Assembly (NCBI RefSeq): GCF_000368585.1
Contig: NZ_KB849560.1
Coordinates: 124,001-188,000 of the forward strand
Direction of reading: 5' to 3'
DNA length: 64,000 bases
Source of the DNA: Acinetobacter venetianus RAG-1 = CIP 110063
GTDB taxonomy: Bacteria; Pseudomonadota; Gammaproteobacteria; Pseudomonadales; Moraxellaceae
Positions 39,620 through 48,937 of this stretch are shown in pieces. The stretch's first letter is position 1. Every line of letters begins with the position of its first letter. The notes below the pieces were generated by a model, which was given only the letters and a program-made list of their open reading frames with translations, searched no databases and was not told the origin of the DNA. The position numbers and the translations under genes are program-made.

Positions 39620-40483
39620 TTAAGGCCACTGCATCTCACCTTTAACAACTTTAGCACCTAACTCAAGACTACTTGTTTCAGTCAGCGTCGGATATTTCTG
39701 TTGCATGGTTTTAATCAACACTTCTGAGTTTTTGCTAGATTTAACGGCTTGTTCGTATTGCTTTAAATAATCAATTGAAAAGTTCACCGCATTTAAACCT
39801 TCAGCAGCACCAGCCTTCATATGTGCAGGAACAACAGTTTGCGGTTTAAGTGCTTTGATCGATTCCAATGTTTTGATCACTTCAGCACGATCTTTCGTAG
39901 TTGGGGTATCTGCTGTCCAAAGGTGAATACCTGAAGATACTGAAATGCCGCCAACCACTGCTTTTACACTTGGAATCCATAAATAAGTCAGTTCTTTTTG
40001 ACCCTTGATTTCGATGGTTTCATTCTCAAGTTTCAATGTTTTGGCTGTGTATGCTTGTGGAACAATAATTTTGCTTGGAGCATTGGCACCCATTTTTGGA
40101 CCCCAGTAATCCACTTTAAGCGCTTGCGTATCCTGAATATGTTTAACCGTTTCAGGCGTAGCAATGATTTGTACATTCGGGAAATATTGTTTAAATACAT
40201 CTAAACCAAAATAGAAATCTGGATCACCATAACTCACAAAAATTGTTTTCAGCGTTTTTCCACTGTCCAGAATATCCGCTGCAATACGAAGCGCTTCTGA
40301 TTTTGAAAATTGAGCATTGACCAACAGGACTTCTTTATCCCCTTCAATCAAGGTAGAAGTGACACCAAAATGCTCAGGCTTCGCTAAAAAGTTTTGAAGG
40401 GTTAAGTCTTGGGCAAATGTCGTTGATGCTGCTGTTAATGTTGCAATCGTTGCGAATGCAATTGCATAAGGATTCGTTTTCAT
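39620..40483 (-). CDS. Exported metallo-beta-lactamase-fold protein with a degenerate metal site
   Basis: A 287-residue precursor: signal MKTNPYAIAFATIATLTAAS with cleavage after TFA. The fold resembles MBL-type hydrolases (VLLVNAQFSKSEALRIAADI, LKTIFVSYGDPDFYFGLDVF, VVGGISVSSGIHLWTAD, TVVPAHMKAG). Where the HxHxDH motif should be, residues 85-90 read YGDPDF. Three metal-binding histidines are therefore replaced, while the aspartate and a later histidine remain. It may have lost hydrolase activity or use another chemistry. GGAG precedes the ATG at 40483. Divergent from a LysR regulator. Confidence 0.8.
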   Translation of the reverse strand: MKTNPYAIAFATIATLTAASTTFAQDLTLQNFLAKPEHFGVTSTLIEGDKEVLLVNAQFSKSEALRIAADILDSGKTLKTIFVSYGDPDFYFGLDVFKQYFPNVQIIATPETVKHIQDTQALKVDYWGPKMGANAPSKIIVPQAYTAKTLKLENETIEIKGQKELTYLWIPSVKAVVGGISVSSGIHLWTADTPTTKDRAEVIKTLESIKALKPQTVVPAHMKAGAAEGLNAVNFSIDYLKQYEQAVKSSKNSEVLIKTMQQKYPTLTETSSLELGAKVVKGEMQWP

Positions 40484-40558
40484 ATGTTGTCTCCGATCTG
40501 ATAGGAAACACTTTAAATTGCAATTATTGCTGAATAAACCCACTAAATTAAGATAAAA

Positions 40559-40577
40559 TGTTGCATATCTTGCAACA
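40559..40577. promoter_or_regulatory. LysR-type operator between the divergent genes
   Basis: TGTTGCA-TATCT-TGCAACA, a perfect inverted repeat with 7-bp arms, 13 bp before the LysR start and 76 bp from the MBL-fold gene. It contains the TTGCA/TGCAA dyad typical of LysR sites. Autoregulation and control of the MBL gene are inferred. Confidence 0.7.
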
Positions 40578-40589
40578 ATCAAAATAAAT

Positions 40590-41483
40590 ATGGATACCTT
40601 AAAAGCCATTCAAGTCTTTGTCTGTATTGCACAACAAGGCAATCTCAGCAAAGCTGCAGAACATTTAGACTACTCTAAAGCAATGGTGTCGCGTTATTTG
40701 GAACACCTTGAACAAACATTTTCCACTCGACTGTTTCAACGTAATACTCGCAAAGTTTCACTGACACCTGCAGGTGAAAAAGCACTGGTCTATTGTGAAA
40801 ATATTTTACAACAACAACAACTCTTGGAAAGTTTAGCAGCGCCAGAACAACATAGCGGTACTATTCGTTTTACATGTGGCTTGTTCTTATTTCAATTGGG
40901 TGTCAATGAATGCATCAAGCAATTTAAAAAACGTTATCCGCACATTCATTTTGATGTGTATTTAACTGAAAATACCGTTGATCTAATGGATGCCCAAGTT
41001 GATCTCGCACTTAGGATTACGCAAAAAGTTGCTGATGGACTAATAGCCCGCCCTGTCTGTCAAATTGAATCTGTGTTCTGCGCACATCCACATTATTTAA
41101 AAGATCACCCTCCTCTCTCTCATCCCAGCCAATTGATTCAGCATGAATGTATTGCTCATCATACCCACAATCAATATTGGACGCTTTTTGATACAGATCA
41201 GCAACCACAGAACTATCCGTTAAATGTTACGTTTAAGAGCAATGATGTGATCGCGCTCTATCAGATGTGTCTCAAAGCGCAAGGTGTTTCCATGCTACCG
41301 ACTTTGTTAGTACGTCAAGATTTTGCCGAGCAGCGCTTAGAACGAGTGTTTGCAGATTTTTCTGCGCCCGATCTCACCTTGTCTTTGGTGTATGCATCAA
41401 GACAACATTTACCAAAAATAACCCAAGAATTTATTGCTTTCGTCATCGAAAACTTAAGTTTTTACTTAAATAAGCAAAATTAA
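40590..41483 (+). CDS. LysR-family transcriptional regulator
   Basis: A 297-residue LysR protein. The N-terminal winged helix is MDTLKAIQVFVCIAQQGNLS, KAAEHLDYSKAMVSRYLEHL, then TRLFQRNTRKVSLTPAGEKA. The effector domain starts at SGTIRFTCGLFLFQLGVNEC. It resembles the AaeR/DmlR-like subgroup. It is divergent from the exported MBL-fold gene with a dyad between them, the classic layout of a LysR regulator and its target. The inducer is unknown. Confidence 0.9.
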   Translation: MDTLKAIQVFVCIAQQGNLSKAAEHLDYSKAMVSRYLEHLEQTFSTRLFQRNTRKVSLTPAGEKALVYCENILQQQQLLESLAAPEQHSGTIRFTCGLFLFQLGVNECIKQFKKRYPHIHFDVYLTENTVDLMDAQVDLALRITQKVADGLIARPVCQIESVFCAHPHYLKDHPPLSHPSQLIQHECIAHHTHNQYWTLFDTDQQPQNYPLNVTFKSNDVIALYQMCLKAQGVSMLPTLLVRQDFAEQRLERVFADFSAPDLTLSLVYASRQHLPKITQEFIAFVIENLSFYLNKQN

Positions 41484-41505
41484 AAGATTTAAATCGACCT
41501 GAACG

Positions 41506-41532
41506 CTTGAATTTTGTCGCGTTGCCCATACT
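41506..41532 (+). promoter_or_regulatory. Sigma-32-type heat-shock promoter of grpE
   Basis: CTTGAA (41506-41511), a 13-bp spacer and CCCATACT (41525-41532) match the heat-shock promoter consensus CTTGAA-N13-CCCATNT. The grpE start lies 110 bp downstream. Confidence 0.8.
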
Positions 41533-41642
41533 TCATCCGTATCTATGAATGACCTATACGTGGCAGTTCGGGTTTGACCCTATGAGCATCAATGCCAAAA
41601 GGACTGTACATGTTTGAGAACTTTTTTAAACGGAGATCATCA

Positions 41643-42188
41643 ATGGCTAATGAGCACAATGAGCAAGCTCAAGACATTCAAAATGAGCAACAGACTGAAC
41701 AAACTCAAGCTGAAGGTGTAGAGCAAGCAAACGAGCTTAGCGTTGAAGATTTACAAGCGCAAATCACTAAACTCGAAGAAAGCCTAAAACTCGAAAAAGC
41801 ACGTACTGCCAATGCCGTTTACGAAGCACAGAAAAGTGTTGAACGTATTCAACGTGAATCAGAAAAGCATAAAGACACTGTGCTTGAGAAATTTGCGAAA
41901 GAGCTATTGGATTCTGTCGACAACCTTGAACGTGCGATTCAAGCAGCTGGTACAGAAGAAACACCTGTATTAGAAGGTGTAAAACTGACTTTAAAATCGT
42001 TGCTTACAACGCTAGAAAAATTTGGTGTGGTGGAAGCAGACACAAAAAATGGTTTTAATGCAGACCTTCATCAAGCGGTTGGTATCGATCCAAATGCTAA
42101 AGCCAATGAAATTGGTACGGTTTTACAGAAGGGCTATACCTTAAATGGTCGCCTACTCCGCCCTGCAATGGTCATGGTCGGACAATAA
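41643..42188 (+). CDS. grpE: Nucleotide exchange factor GrpE
   Basis: Exchanges ADP for ATP on DnaK. The 181-residue protein starts [20 protein letters not shown], a disordered acidic head. A long helix follows ([20 protein letters not shown] onward), then the conserved [25 protein letters not shown] and the C-terminal beta domain [20 protein letters not shown] with [21 protein letters not shown] chose the ATG at 41643 because GGAG lies 7 bases upstream; the frame runs back to 41592. A heat-shock promoter precedes it and dnaK follows. Confidence 0.95.
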   Translation: MANEHNEQAQDIQNEQQTEQTQAEGVEQANELSVEDLQAQITKLEESLKLEKARTANAVYEAQKSVERIQRESEKHKDTVLEKFAKELLDSVDNLERAIQAAGTEETPVLEGVKLTLKSLLTTLEKFGVVEADTKNGFNADLHQAVGIDPNAKANEIGTVLQKGYTLNGRLLRPAMVMVGQ

Positions 42189-42231
42189 ATCCAGTATTTT
42201 GAGAGTTTTTCAGTTTTTTTTCATAAAAATG

Positions 42232-42258
42232 CTTGAAAAAAAACGATTGACTCTCATA
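42232..42258 (+). promoter_or_regulatory. Sigma-32-type promoter of dnaK
   Basis: CTTGAA (42232-42237), a 13-bp spacer and CTCATATC (42251-42258), one change from the CCCATNT core. It sits in the 144 bp between grpE and dnaK, suggesting that dnaK has its own heat-shock start besides read-through from grpE. Confidence 0.65.
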
Positions 42259-42332
42259 TCGAATAACAAGCAAATCCCCTTTACCGAAAAGCATATGAGG
42301 GGGATTCACAAAATTTTAGAGGAACACATCAA

Positions 42333-44279
42333 ATGGCGAAAATTATTGGTATTGACTTAGGTACTACCAACTCATGTGTTGCTGTACTTGAAGGCGACAA
42401 AGTAAAAGTAATTGAAAACGCAGAAGGCGCACGTACAACTCCATCGATTATTGCATATAAAGATGGCGAAATCTTAGTTGGTCAAAGCGCTAAGCGTCAG
42501 GCTGTAACAAACCCGAAAAATACATTATTCGCAATCAAGCGTTTAATCGGTCGTCGTTACGAAGATCAAGCAGTACAAAAAGACATCGGTCTTGTACCAT
42601 ACAAAATCATCAAAGCTGACAATGGTGATGCTTGGGTTGAAGTAAACGATAAGAAACTTGCACCTCAACAAATCTCTGCTGAAATCTTGAAAAAGATGAA
42701 AAAAACTGCAGAAGACTATTTAGGTGAAACAGTAACTGAAGCAGTCATCACTGTTCCTGCTTACTTCAACGATGCACAACGTCAAGCAACTAAAGATGCA
42801 GGTAAAATTGCAGGTCTTGATGTTAAACGTATCATCAACGAACCAACTGCTGCGGCACTTGCGTTCGGTATGGACAAAAAAGAAGGCGATCGTAAAGTTG
42901 CTGTTTACGACTTAGGTGGTGGTACTTTTGACGTATCGATCATTGAAATCGCAGACTTAGATGGCGACCAACAAATCGAAGTATTGTCGACTAACGGTGA
43001 TACATTCCTTGGTGGTGAAGACTTTGACAACGCATTGATCGAATTCTTGGTTGAAGAGTTCAAAAAAGAGCAAAGCGTAAACTTGAAGAATGATCCACTT
43101 GCGTTGCAACGTTTGAAAGAAGCTGCTGAAAAAGCAAAAATTGAGCTTTCTTCTTCTAACGCAACTGAAATCAACCTTCCATACATCACTGCTGATGCGA
43201 CTGGTCCTAAACACTTAGTGATCAACGTAACTCGTGCAAAACTTGAAGGTTTAGTTGCTGACTTAGTTGCTCGTACGATTGAGCCTTGCCGTATCGCGCT
43301 TAAAGATGCTGGTCTTTCGACTTCTGAAATCTCTGACGTAATCTTGGTCGGCGGTCAGTCTCGTATGCCAATGGTTCAACAGAAAGTTCAAGAATTCTTC
43401 GGTAAAGAGCCACGTAAAGACGTGAACCCTGACGAAGCTGTAGCGATTGGTGCTGCGATTCAAGGTGCGGTATTGTCTGGTGACAAAAATGACGTTCTTT
43501 TATTAGACGTAACACCTTTAACTTTAGGTATCGAAACAATGGGCGGCGTATTAACTCCGATCATTGAGAAAAACACCACGATTCCTGCGAAGAAATCTCA
43601 AGTGTTCTCTACTGCTGCTGATAACCAGCCTGCCGTAGACATTTCGGTTTACCAAGGTGAACGTAAAATGGCTCAACAAAACAAATTGTTGGGTAACTTC
43701 CAATTAGGCGATATCCCACCTGCTCCACGTGGCGTACCGCAAATTGAAGTATCATTCGACATTAACGCTGACGGTATCTTAAAAGTATCTGCAAAAGATA
43801 AGAGCACTGGTAAAGAGCAATCAATCCAGATCAAAGCAAACTCAGGTTTGTCTGATGCTGAAATCGAAGCAATGATCAAAGATGCTGAAGCAAATGCTGA
43901 AGAAGATCGTAAGTTTGAAGAACTTGCTAAAGCACGTAACGAAGCTGATGCATTAATTTCAAGCTCACAAAAAGCGGTTAAAGATCTTGGTGAACAAGTA
44001 ACTGCTGAAGAAAAAACGGCGGTTGAAACGGCGGTTTCTGAACTTGAAGCAGCAACAAAAGAAAATGATGTTGATGCAATCAAAGCGAAAACTGAAGCGT
44101 TACAAAACATCTTGATGCCTATTACACAACGTGCTTATGAGCAAGCTCAACAAGCAGGTGGTGGCGCTGAAGGTTTTGATCCAAATGCATTCCAAGGTGG
44201 TGATGCGGGTCAACAACAAAAAGCGGACGATGGCGTTGTAGATGCTGAGTTCACAGAAGTAAAAGATGACAAAAAATAA
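42333..44279 (+). CDS. dnaK: Chaperone DnaK (Hsp70)
   Basis: ATP-driven folding chaperone, 648 residues. It starts [20 protein letters not shown]. ATPase blocks: [53 protein letters not shown] and [17 protein letters not shown]. The linker [18 protein letters not shown] leads into the substrate domain. The C-terminal tail ends [17 protein letters not shown] as in proteobacterial DnaK. TTAGAGGA lies before the ATG. The usual follower dnaJ is not here; a minus-strand hydrolase gene follows the terminator. Confidence 0.98.
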   Translation: MAKIIGIDLGTTNSCVAVLEGDKVKVIENAEGARTTPSIIAYKDGEILVGQSAKRQAVTNPKNTLFAIKRLIGRRYEDQAVQKDIGLVPYKIIKADNGDAWVEVNDKKLAPQQISAEILKKMKKTAEDYLGETVTEAVITVPAYFNDAQRQATKDAGKIAGLDVKRIINEPTAAALAFGMDKKEGDRKVAVYDLGGGTFDVSIIEIADLDGDQQIEVLSTNGDTFLGGEDFDNALIEFLVEEFKKEQSVNLKNDPLALQRLKEAAEKAKIELSSSNATEINLPYITADATGPKHLVINVTRAKLEGLVADLVARTIEPCRIALKDAGLSTSEISDVILVGGQSRMPMVQQKVQEFFGKEPRKDVNPDEAVAIGAAIQGAVLSGDKNDVLLLDVTPLTLGIETMGGVLTPIIEKNTTIPAKKSQVFSTAADNQPAVDISVYQGERKMAQQNKLLGNFQLGDIPPAPRGVPQIEVSFDINADGILKVSAKDKSTGKEQSIQIKANSGLSDAEIEAMIKDAEANAEEDRKFEELAKARNEADALISSSQKAVKDLGEQVTAEEKTAVETAVSELEAATKENDVDAIKAKTEALQNILMPITQRAYEQAQQAGGGAEGFDPNAFQGGDAGQQQKADDGVVDAEFTEVKDDKK

Positions 44280-44297
44280 TTTGTCTCTTTAAAAAAG

Positions 44298-44320
44298 ACC
44301 GCGCGAAAGCGCGGTTTTTT
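44298..44320 (+). terminator. Terminator of dnaK
   Basis: ACCGCGC (44298-44304), GAAA tetraloop, GCGCGGT (44309-44315), then TTTTTT. It can also serve the convergent MBL gene ending at 44326 because A's flank the left side. Confidence 0.92.
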
Positions 44321-44325
44321 ATGCT

Positions 44326-45210
44326 TTAAGATTGATCACTTTGATCAAAATACAGCTCACCCAAAATCGGCATAAACAAAGGGATTACACCACAGGCTTT
44401 AATTTCTTCAATAAACTCAGGAATATTCACCCCGGGCAATAACTGAGGTGGTGCATCAATCGGCGTGACCATCGTATCCCAATGACATGGAATGATATAT
44501 TTCGGCTTCAATAGCCTCACAACGTCTTTGACATAATTAGGGCGATATTTCCGTCCAATCGCGCATAAACACACAATATCAGCTTGCTTCGTTTGTAATT
44601 CCTGCTCAATAAAATCCGCCGAATCAATATGTACAATGCTTAAATGTCCTGTATCAATCCACCAATTAAATACCTGTCCATGCTTCAAATGGTGAAACTT
44701 AGGTGGATAAGGCGGAGGTATGGTCATATCTCCCGGTAATGGAACACGACCAAACAAGGCCTTACCATGGATTGATGGCAAGCCAACAACTTGCCATTTG
44801 CCACAATTAATAATTTCTCTCCCTTTTGTTTGAAGCATTTGCTGTTCAGATAACCCTGCTGAGCGTGCATACATCATGGTGGCCTGAGAACCAATTAAGC
44901 GTGCTCCTGTTTGTTTACAAACCTCAGGTGCATCAAGAATATGATCATAATGTGCATGACCAATTAGCACATCATCGGCATGGGGGATATATTTGCGGAC
45001 TAAAGAAGGATCACTCAATAAAGGCTGCGTAAAGGTCTGTCTTAAATTCGGACGACAGATAAATGGATCTAAAACCAAAGTACGATACTGATCTGAAAGG
45101 ATAAATCCAGCAGTTCCCAAATATTTGATTTTTAAATTTTTAATGTTTTCCTCAGCAGGAGAATCTGCTGTCCATTCAGTATCAGGCGCTTTCAGTAAAT
45201 ATTTCAGCAT
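44326..45210 (-). CDS. Metallo-beta-lactamase-fold hydrolase, UlaG/NAPE-PLD-like
   Basis: A 294-residue zinc hydrolase. The metal motif is intact: VLIGHAHYDHILDAP (HxHxDH). Further ligands are plausible in GLPSIHGKALFG, VHIDSADFI and IIPCHWDTM. The arrangement KIKYLGTAGFILSDQYRTLV near the start is typical of the UlaG/NAPE-phospholipase D-like branch (Lactamase_B_2). There is no signal peptide by eye. The substrate is unknown. Its only clear neighbour relationship is convergence with dnaK. Confidence 0.82.
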   Translation of the reverse strand: MLKYLLKAPDTEWTADSPAEENIKNLKIKYLGTAGFILSDQYRTLVLDPFICRPNLRQTFTQPLLSDPSLVRKYIPHADDVLIGHAHYDHILDAPEVCKQTGARLIGSQATMMYARSAGLSEQQMLQTKGREIINCGKWQVVGLPSIHGKALFGRVPLPGDMTIPPPYPPKFHHLKHGQVFNWWIDTGHLSIVHIDSADFIEQELQTKQADIVCLCAIGRKYRPNYVKDVVRLLKPKYIIPCHWDTMVTPIDAPPQLLPGVNIPEFIEEIKACGVIPLFMPILGELYFDQSDQS

Positions 45211-45382
45211 CTCTATTCCTTGAATTTCTTTTATATCCTTCGTTATTGCTTTTTAATATCCAAAATGCATCTGTATTTTTCAGTATCGTCCTATTTTGCT
45301 ATATTGATTTAGATTGCTTATATTTGAACATATCTTCACCTTTAGAATAATCTTTATTCTATGTCGAGAAAAACAAAATAAA

Positions 45383-46294
45383 ATGATTCGTTTTTTTACT
45401 ATTCTTGGACTGGTATTTTTTCTGTTATGGTCAGGCTATCAGACGCATCAACATCCGCAACTCAAGTTCAATTCACTTTTAGATCGTATTACTCATCCTT
45501 TTGATACACGTTTGCGTTATAGAATCGTTGATGTTGATCCTCGTTTTAAACTCACAACAGAACAAGTGAAACAACTGAGCGTGCAAGCCACACAAATTTG
45601 GAAAGATGGAACTGGTCAAGATTACTTCGTCTATGATCCAAATGCACAATTAGCTATCCATTTTATATACGATGAGCGTCAAATTGAAAGTGAACAACGC
45701 CGAGAACATTTGAGCCAGCTCGAAACAGGTCAACAACAATGGCTGGATAAGAAGCAACGACTTGATCAAACTGAACAGGAAATTCTGAATAATAAACAGT
45801 TTCTCGATTTAAAACAGCAACAACTCAATCAACAAATTCAGCAATATAATCAAGAGCAACTGATCGCTCAACAACGCCCTGCATCCATAGTTGATCGGGA
45901 CTATTTTCAACGAAGACAACAAGCCTTACAGGACAATATTCAACAAGTACAGCAAGAAATCACCCAATACAATCAGAAAATTAGCACTTTGAATCAGCAA
46001 GTTGATGAATTAAATCAATTAAACCAACAGCTTGATCAGTCTGTTCACCAATATAAACAACGCTTTCAACCACATTTATTTCATAAAGGGTTATTTAATG
46101 GTAGAGAAATTCTAATCTATGAATTTGAATCCGAAGATGATCTACGCTTAACGCTCGCGCACGAGTTAGGTCATGCTCTTGGGCTACAACATGCAAATGA
46201 TCCAGCCGCGCTCATGTACCCATTAATGAAAGATCAAAATGCTGAAAATTTTCGCCTGACCCAAGCTGATCGTGAGCTTTTAATCAACCGATAG
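45383..46294 (+). CDS. Matrixin-like metallopeptidase with coiled-coil insert, copy 1
   Basis: A 303-residue protein starting MIRFFTILGLVFFLLWSGYQ, a signal anchor with no clear cleavage site. The next 75 residues (LRYRIVDVDPRFKLTTEQVK, QATQIWKDGTGQDYFVYDPN, LAIHFIYDERQ) look like the start of a metzincin catalytic domain. About 130 residues of Gln-rich heptad-like coiled coil follow. Then come FLFHKG-type text (HLFHKGLFNGREILIYEFES) and the zinc helix HELGHALGLQHANDPAALMY near residues 260-279, with all three histidines and the Met-turn. The frame opens at 45314, but the ATG at 45383 gives a clean hydrophobic start. First of three tandem paralogues. Confidence 0.82.
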   Translation: MIRFFTILGLVFFLLWSGYQTHQHPQLKFNSLLDRITHPFDTRLRYRIVDVDPRFKLTTEQVKQLSVQATQIWKDGTGQDYFVYDPNAQLAIHFIYDERQIESEQRREHLSQLETGQQQWLDKKQRLDQTEQEILNNKQFLDLKQQQLNQQIQQYNQEQLIAQQRPASIVDRDYFQRRQQALQDNIQQVQQEITQYNQKISTLNQQVDELNQLNQQLDQSVHQYKQRFQPHLFHKGLFNGREILIYEFESEDDLRLTLAHELGHALGLQHANDPAALMYPLMKDQNAENFRLTQADRELLINR

Positions 46295-46635
46295 CATGGA
46301 TAAAAGTGAAAGCTTTAACTAAAAAGTGAAGTATTTCTCACTCTTTATTTTGCTTACAAAAAAACAACAAAAGTGATTTTTATTGATTTCCTTCTGTTTT
46401 TCTACACTTTCAGCCAATCAATAAACTACAAGATTATGATTTGTATCATTTTATTTAGAATAAAAAGACATAATATATTCCATCTCAGTTTTATTTTGTT
46501 GTGTTATTCACAGCATTCATTTTTTTATTTTATGGAAAAAAGTCACACTTTTAAACCTTGTTTATTAAGTAGATAGCGTTTTGACGGCAAAATAATATTG
46601 CTCAAAAATAAACCTTATTTGGGGGAGTTTGGCTC
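46295..46635. other. AT-rich spacer between metallopeptidase copies 1 and 2
   Basis: 341 bp with no convincing gene or hairpin; short frames here are hydrophobic noise from T-rich sequence. The GGGGGAG at about 46620 is the ribosome site of copy 2. Size and composition suggest that copy 2 has its own promoter. Confidence 0.5.
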
Positions 46636-47547
46636 ATGCGCAAACAAGGTTTAGCCGTTATAGTTGCATGCTTATGCATGGGTCTACCCAATCTAAGCTA
46701 TGCCCAAAATGCATCACATACAGCGGGTTCACATACACATGAATCTATGCAAATGCCATTGCATTACCGAATTGCCGACATTGACCCACGCTTTAATTTA
46801 GATAGCCAACAAGTTTTGGAGCTTACACAGCAAGCTGCGAAAATTTGGGAACAAGAAACAGGACAAAAAAACTTTGTTTATGATCCACAAGCTGAATTTA
46901 CGATTAACTTTGTTTACGATGAACGCCAACAACATAGTAAAAATCGTGTAGAGAACTTAGATCAGCTCAATCAACAACAACAACAATGGGAAAATCAAAG
47001 GCTACAACTACAACAAGTGAAAGATGAGATCCAGAAAATGACGGCGCTCATAGCAAGTAAGCAAACCCAACTGACCTCTCAGTTTCAACAATATAACGCT
47101 GATGTACAACGCTTTAATCAACTTCGCTCTTCGTCTAAGCAAATGGCTGACCAGCTCGCACAACGCCAACAAGAACTACAACTTCAATCCAATTCTTTAA
47201 AGCAAGAAATAGCTCAACATAAACAAAAAACTCAACAGTTAAACCAAGCAATTCAAAGCCTAAATCAAAATAATAAACAATTAGTGTTATCAGCAAATCA
47301 ATTTAACAAAAACTTTCAACCTCGTTTATTTCATAAAGGCCATTTCAACGGTAAACAAATCTATATTTATGAATTTACGTCTAAAGAAGATTTACGCTTA
47401 ACACTGGCTCATGAACTCGGACATGCGCTCGGTTTAGAACACACTGATGATCCAACGTCTATCATGTATCCAGTCATTCAAAAACAGAACTTACAAAAGT
47501 TTGAACTCACCAAAGCCGATCAAGAACTGGTACGTGCGATGAATTAA
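46636..47547 (+). CDS. Matrixin-like metallopeptidase with coiled-coil insert, copy 2
   Basis: A 303-residue secreted protein: signal MRKQGLAVIVACLCMGLPNL with cleavage near SYA-QN, then a His-rich linker (HTAGSHTHESMQM). The fold elements are LHYRIADIDPRFNLDSQQVL, ELTQQAAKIWEQETGQ, NFVYDPQAEFTINFVYDERQ, a Gln/Asn-rich coiled coil of about 130 residues, RLFHKGHFNGKQIYIYEFTS and KEDLRLTLAHELGHALGLEH. The HELGHALGLEH zinc motif starts near residue 259 and the Met-turn SIMYP follows. A strong ribosome site (GGGGGAG) precedes the start. Unlike copy 1, a cleavable signal is likely. Confidence 0.85.
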   Translation: MRKQGLAVIVACLCMGLPNLSYAQNASHTAGSHTHESMQMPLHYRIADIDPRFNLDSQQVLELTQQAAKIWEQETGQKNFVYDPQAEFTINFVYDERQQHSKNRVENLDQLNQQQQQWENQRLQLQQVKDEIQKMTALIASKQTQLTSQFQQYNADVQRFNQLRSSSKQMADQLAQRQQELQLQSNSLKQEIAQHKQKTQQLNQAIQSLNQNNKQLVLSANQFNKNFQPRLFHKGHFNGKQIYIYEFTSKEDLRLTLAHELGHALGLEHTDDPTSIMYPVIQKQNLQKFELTKADQELVRAMN

Positions 47548-47899
47548 ATAATAAGTCATCGCACGACTGTTCGTTAAACGAAATTTTTCACCAAACGGTA
47601 TATTTATTGAACAAATAAACATTTATTTTACGTGAAAAATAAAATATTAATAAATTTTCAAATTCACATAAAATACTAAAAAATTCGATGTGTATAATTC
47701 AAAATAAATGACTGTGTTTCATGTAAATTTCGTCTAATTCATAATCAATACTCGAATTTATGTTCAATATTTCTATAAATCCATTTATCTTTATTTTATG
47801 GAAATATTGTATAAATTGATGAATTACTCTCTTTTTTATAAGTTTGACTACTAAACATATCTGATTAAAATACGTCCTTTTTCAATTTTATCTCCCTGT
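47548..47899. other. AT-rich spacer between metallopeptidase copies 2 and 3
   Basis: 352 bp without a gene. CGTGCGATGA (47533-47542, in the end of copy 2) pairs with TCATCGCACG (47556-47565) across the stop codon. A small TTCGT-TAA-ACGAA hairpin followed by TTTTT lies at about 47570-47586. Together they may end transcription of copy 2. The rest is very AT-rich. Confidence 0.45.
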
Positions 47900-48805
47900 A
47901 TGTACCCCTTTATTTTTATGTTGGCTACATGTTTTTTCATGCTGCTCTCTCCTTCAGCTTTAGCTAAAGTTTCTTCTAGTTCAGCATCTCCTCAGATTCG
48001 CTACAGTACAGAGAATCCTTTACGCTATCGAATCGCAGAGCTAGACCCGCGCTTAAATCTCAACAAACAACAAGTAATCGAGCTAAGCCAACAAGCTGCC
48101 GCAATCTGGTCAAAAGACACAGGACAAAACTATTTTGTTTATGATCCTTCAGCAACATTTGTCATAAATTTAGTATTTGATCAACGTCAGATACGCAGTA
48201 TAAAACGCGCTGAGAATTTACATCAATTAGAAAAACAGCAACAAATTTGGCTCGATCAGAACCAACAATTACAGATACTTAAACAGCAACTGCGCTATGC
48301 TGATACACAATTAGAATTACAAAAAACCGAATACCAAGCACAAGCGAAATCCTATCAAACCGCTATAGAACAACTGAATGCTGCTCACTCTAAAAAGACA
48401 TTGGCAAAAAAATTGCAAAAGCAACAACACGCACTTGAAAGTCAAAGCCAGCTTTTACAAGCACGTATCTATGATTACAATCTAAAAGTGCAACAACTTC
48501 AAAAACAATCCGAAAAATCTAATCAATTACGTCAGCAACTCGTTCAGTCAGTCGATGAATTTAACCAGACATTTAAGCCACAAGTACTCCATAAAGGACA
48601 GTTTGATGGTAAGCAGATTTTTATTTATGAGTTTTCATCACTGGATGATCTACGCCTCACTTTAGCTCACGAGTTTGGTCATGCTTTAGGTCTGAAACAT
48701 ACTCAAGACCCAAAATCTTTAATGTATCCAAGAATTAAAGAACAGGATGCTAAAGACTTTCAGCTGACCAATACCGATTTAAAACTGTTAGGCTTAGCTG
48801 ACTAA
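47900..48805 (+). CDS. Matrixin-like metallopeptidase with coiled-coil insert, copy 3
   Basis: A 301-residue secreted protein: signal MYPFIFMLATCFFMLLSPSA with cleavage near ALA-KV. The same modules recur: LRYRIAELDPRLNLNKQQVI, ELSQQAAAIWSKDTGQNYFV, FVINLVFDQRQ, a Gln/Lys-rich coiled coil, QVLHKGQFDGKQIFIYEFSS and LDDLRLTLAHEFGHALGLKH. The zinc motif HEFGHALGLKH begins near residue 257, with the Met-turn LMYP. The start has no good ribosome site (CTCCCTGT precedes it); an ATG at 47918 is an alternative. Divergence is mostly in the signal and coiled-coil parts. Confidence 0.83.
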   Translation: MYPFIFMLATCFFMLLSPSALAKVSSSSASPQIRYSTENPLRYRIAELDPRLNLNKQQVIELSQQAAAIWSKDTGQNYFVYDPSATFVINLVFDQRQIRSIKRAENLHQLEKQQQIWLDQNQQLQILKQQLRYADTQLELQKTEYQAQAKSYQTAIEQLNAAHSKKTLAKKLQKQQHALESQSQLLQARIYDYNLKVQQLQKQSEKSNQLRQQLVQSVDEFNQTFKPQVLHKGQFDGKQIFIYEFSSLDDLRLTLAHEFGHALGLKHTQDPKSLMYPRIKEQDAKDFQLTNTDLKLLGLAD

Positions 48806-48937
48806 ATTTAGTAGATAAATCAACTAAATTATAGAGATGATGTTTTTAAACTTAGGTAACAAGAATGGGTCGCTTATTTTGTTTTTTTCATGCTATTGTG
48901 TTGATAAAACATCATCTTAGTCTTAATGGAGAACAAC

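Noticed and set aside
43673..44110. 145-codon minus-strand frame inside dnaK
   Set aside because: Ser/Ala-rich composition typical of antisense dnaK; dnaK itself is unmistakable.
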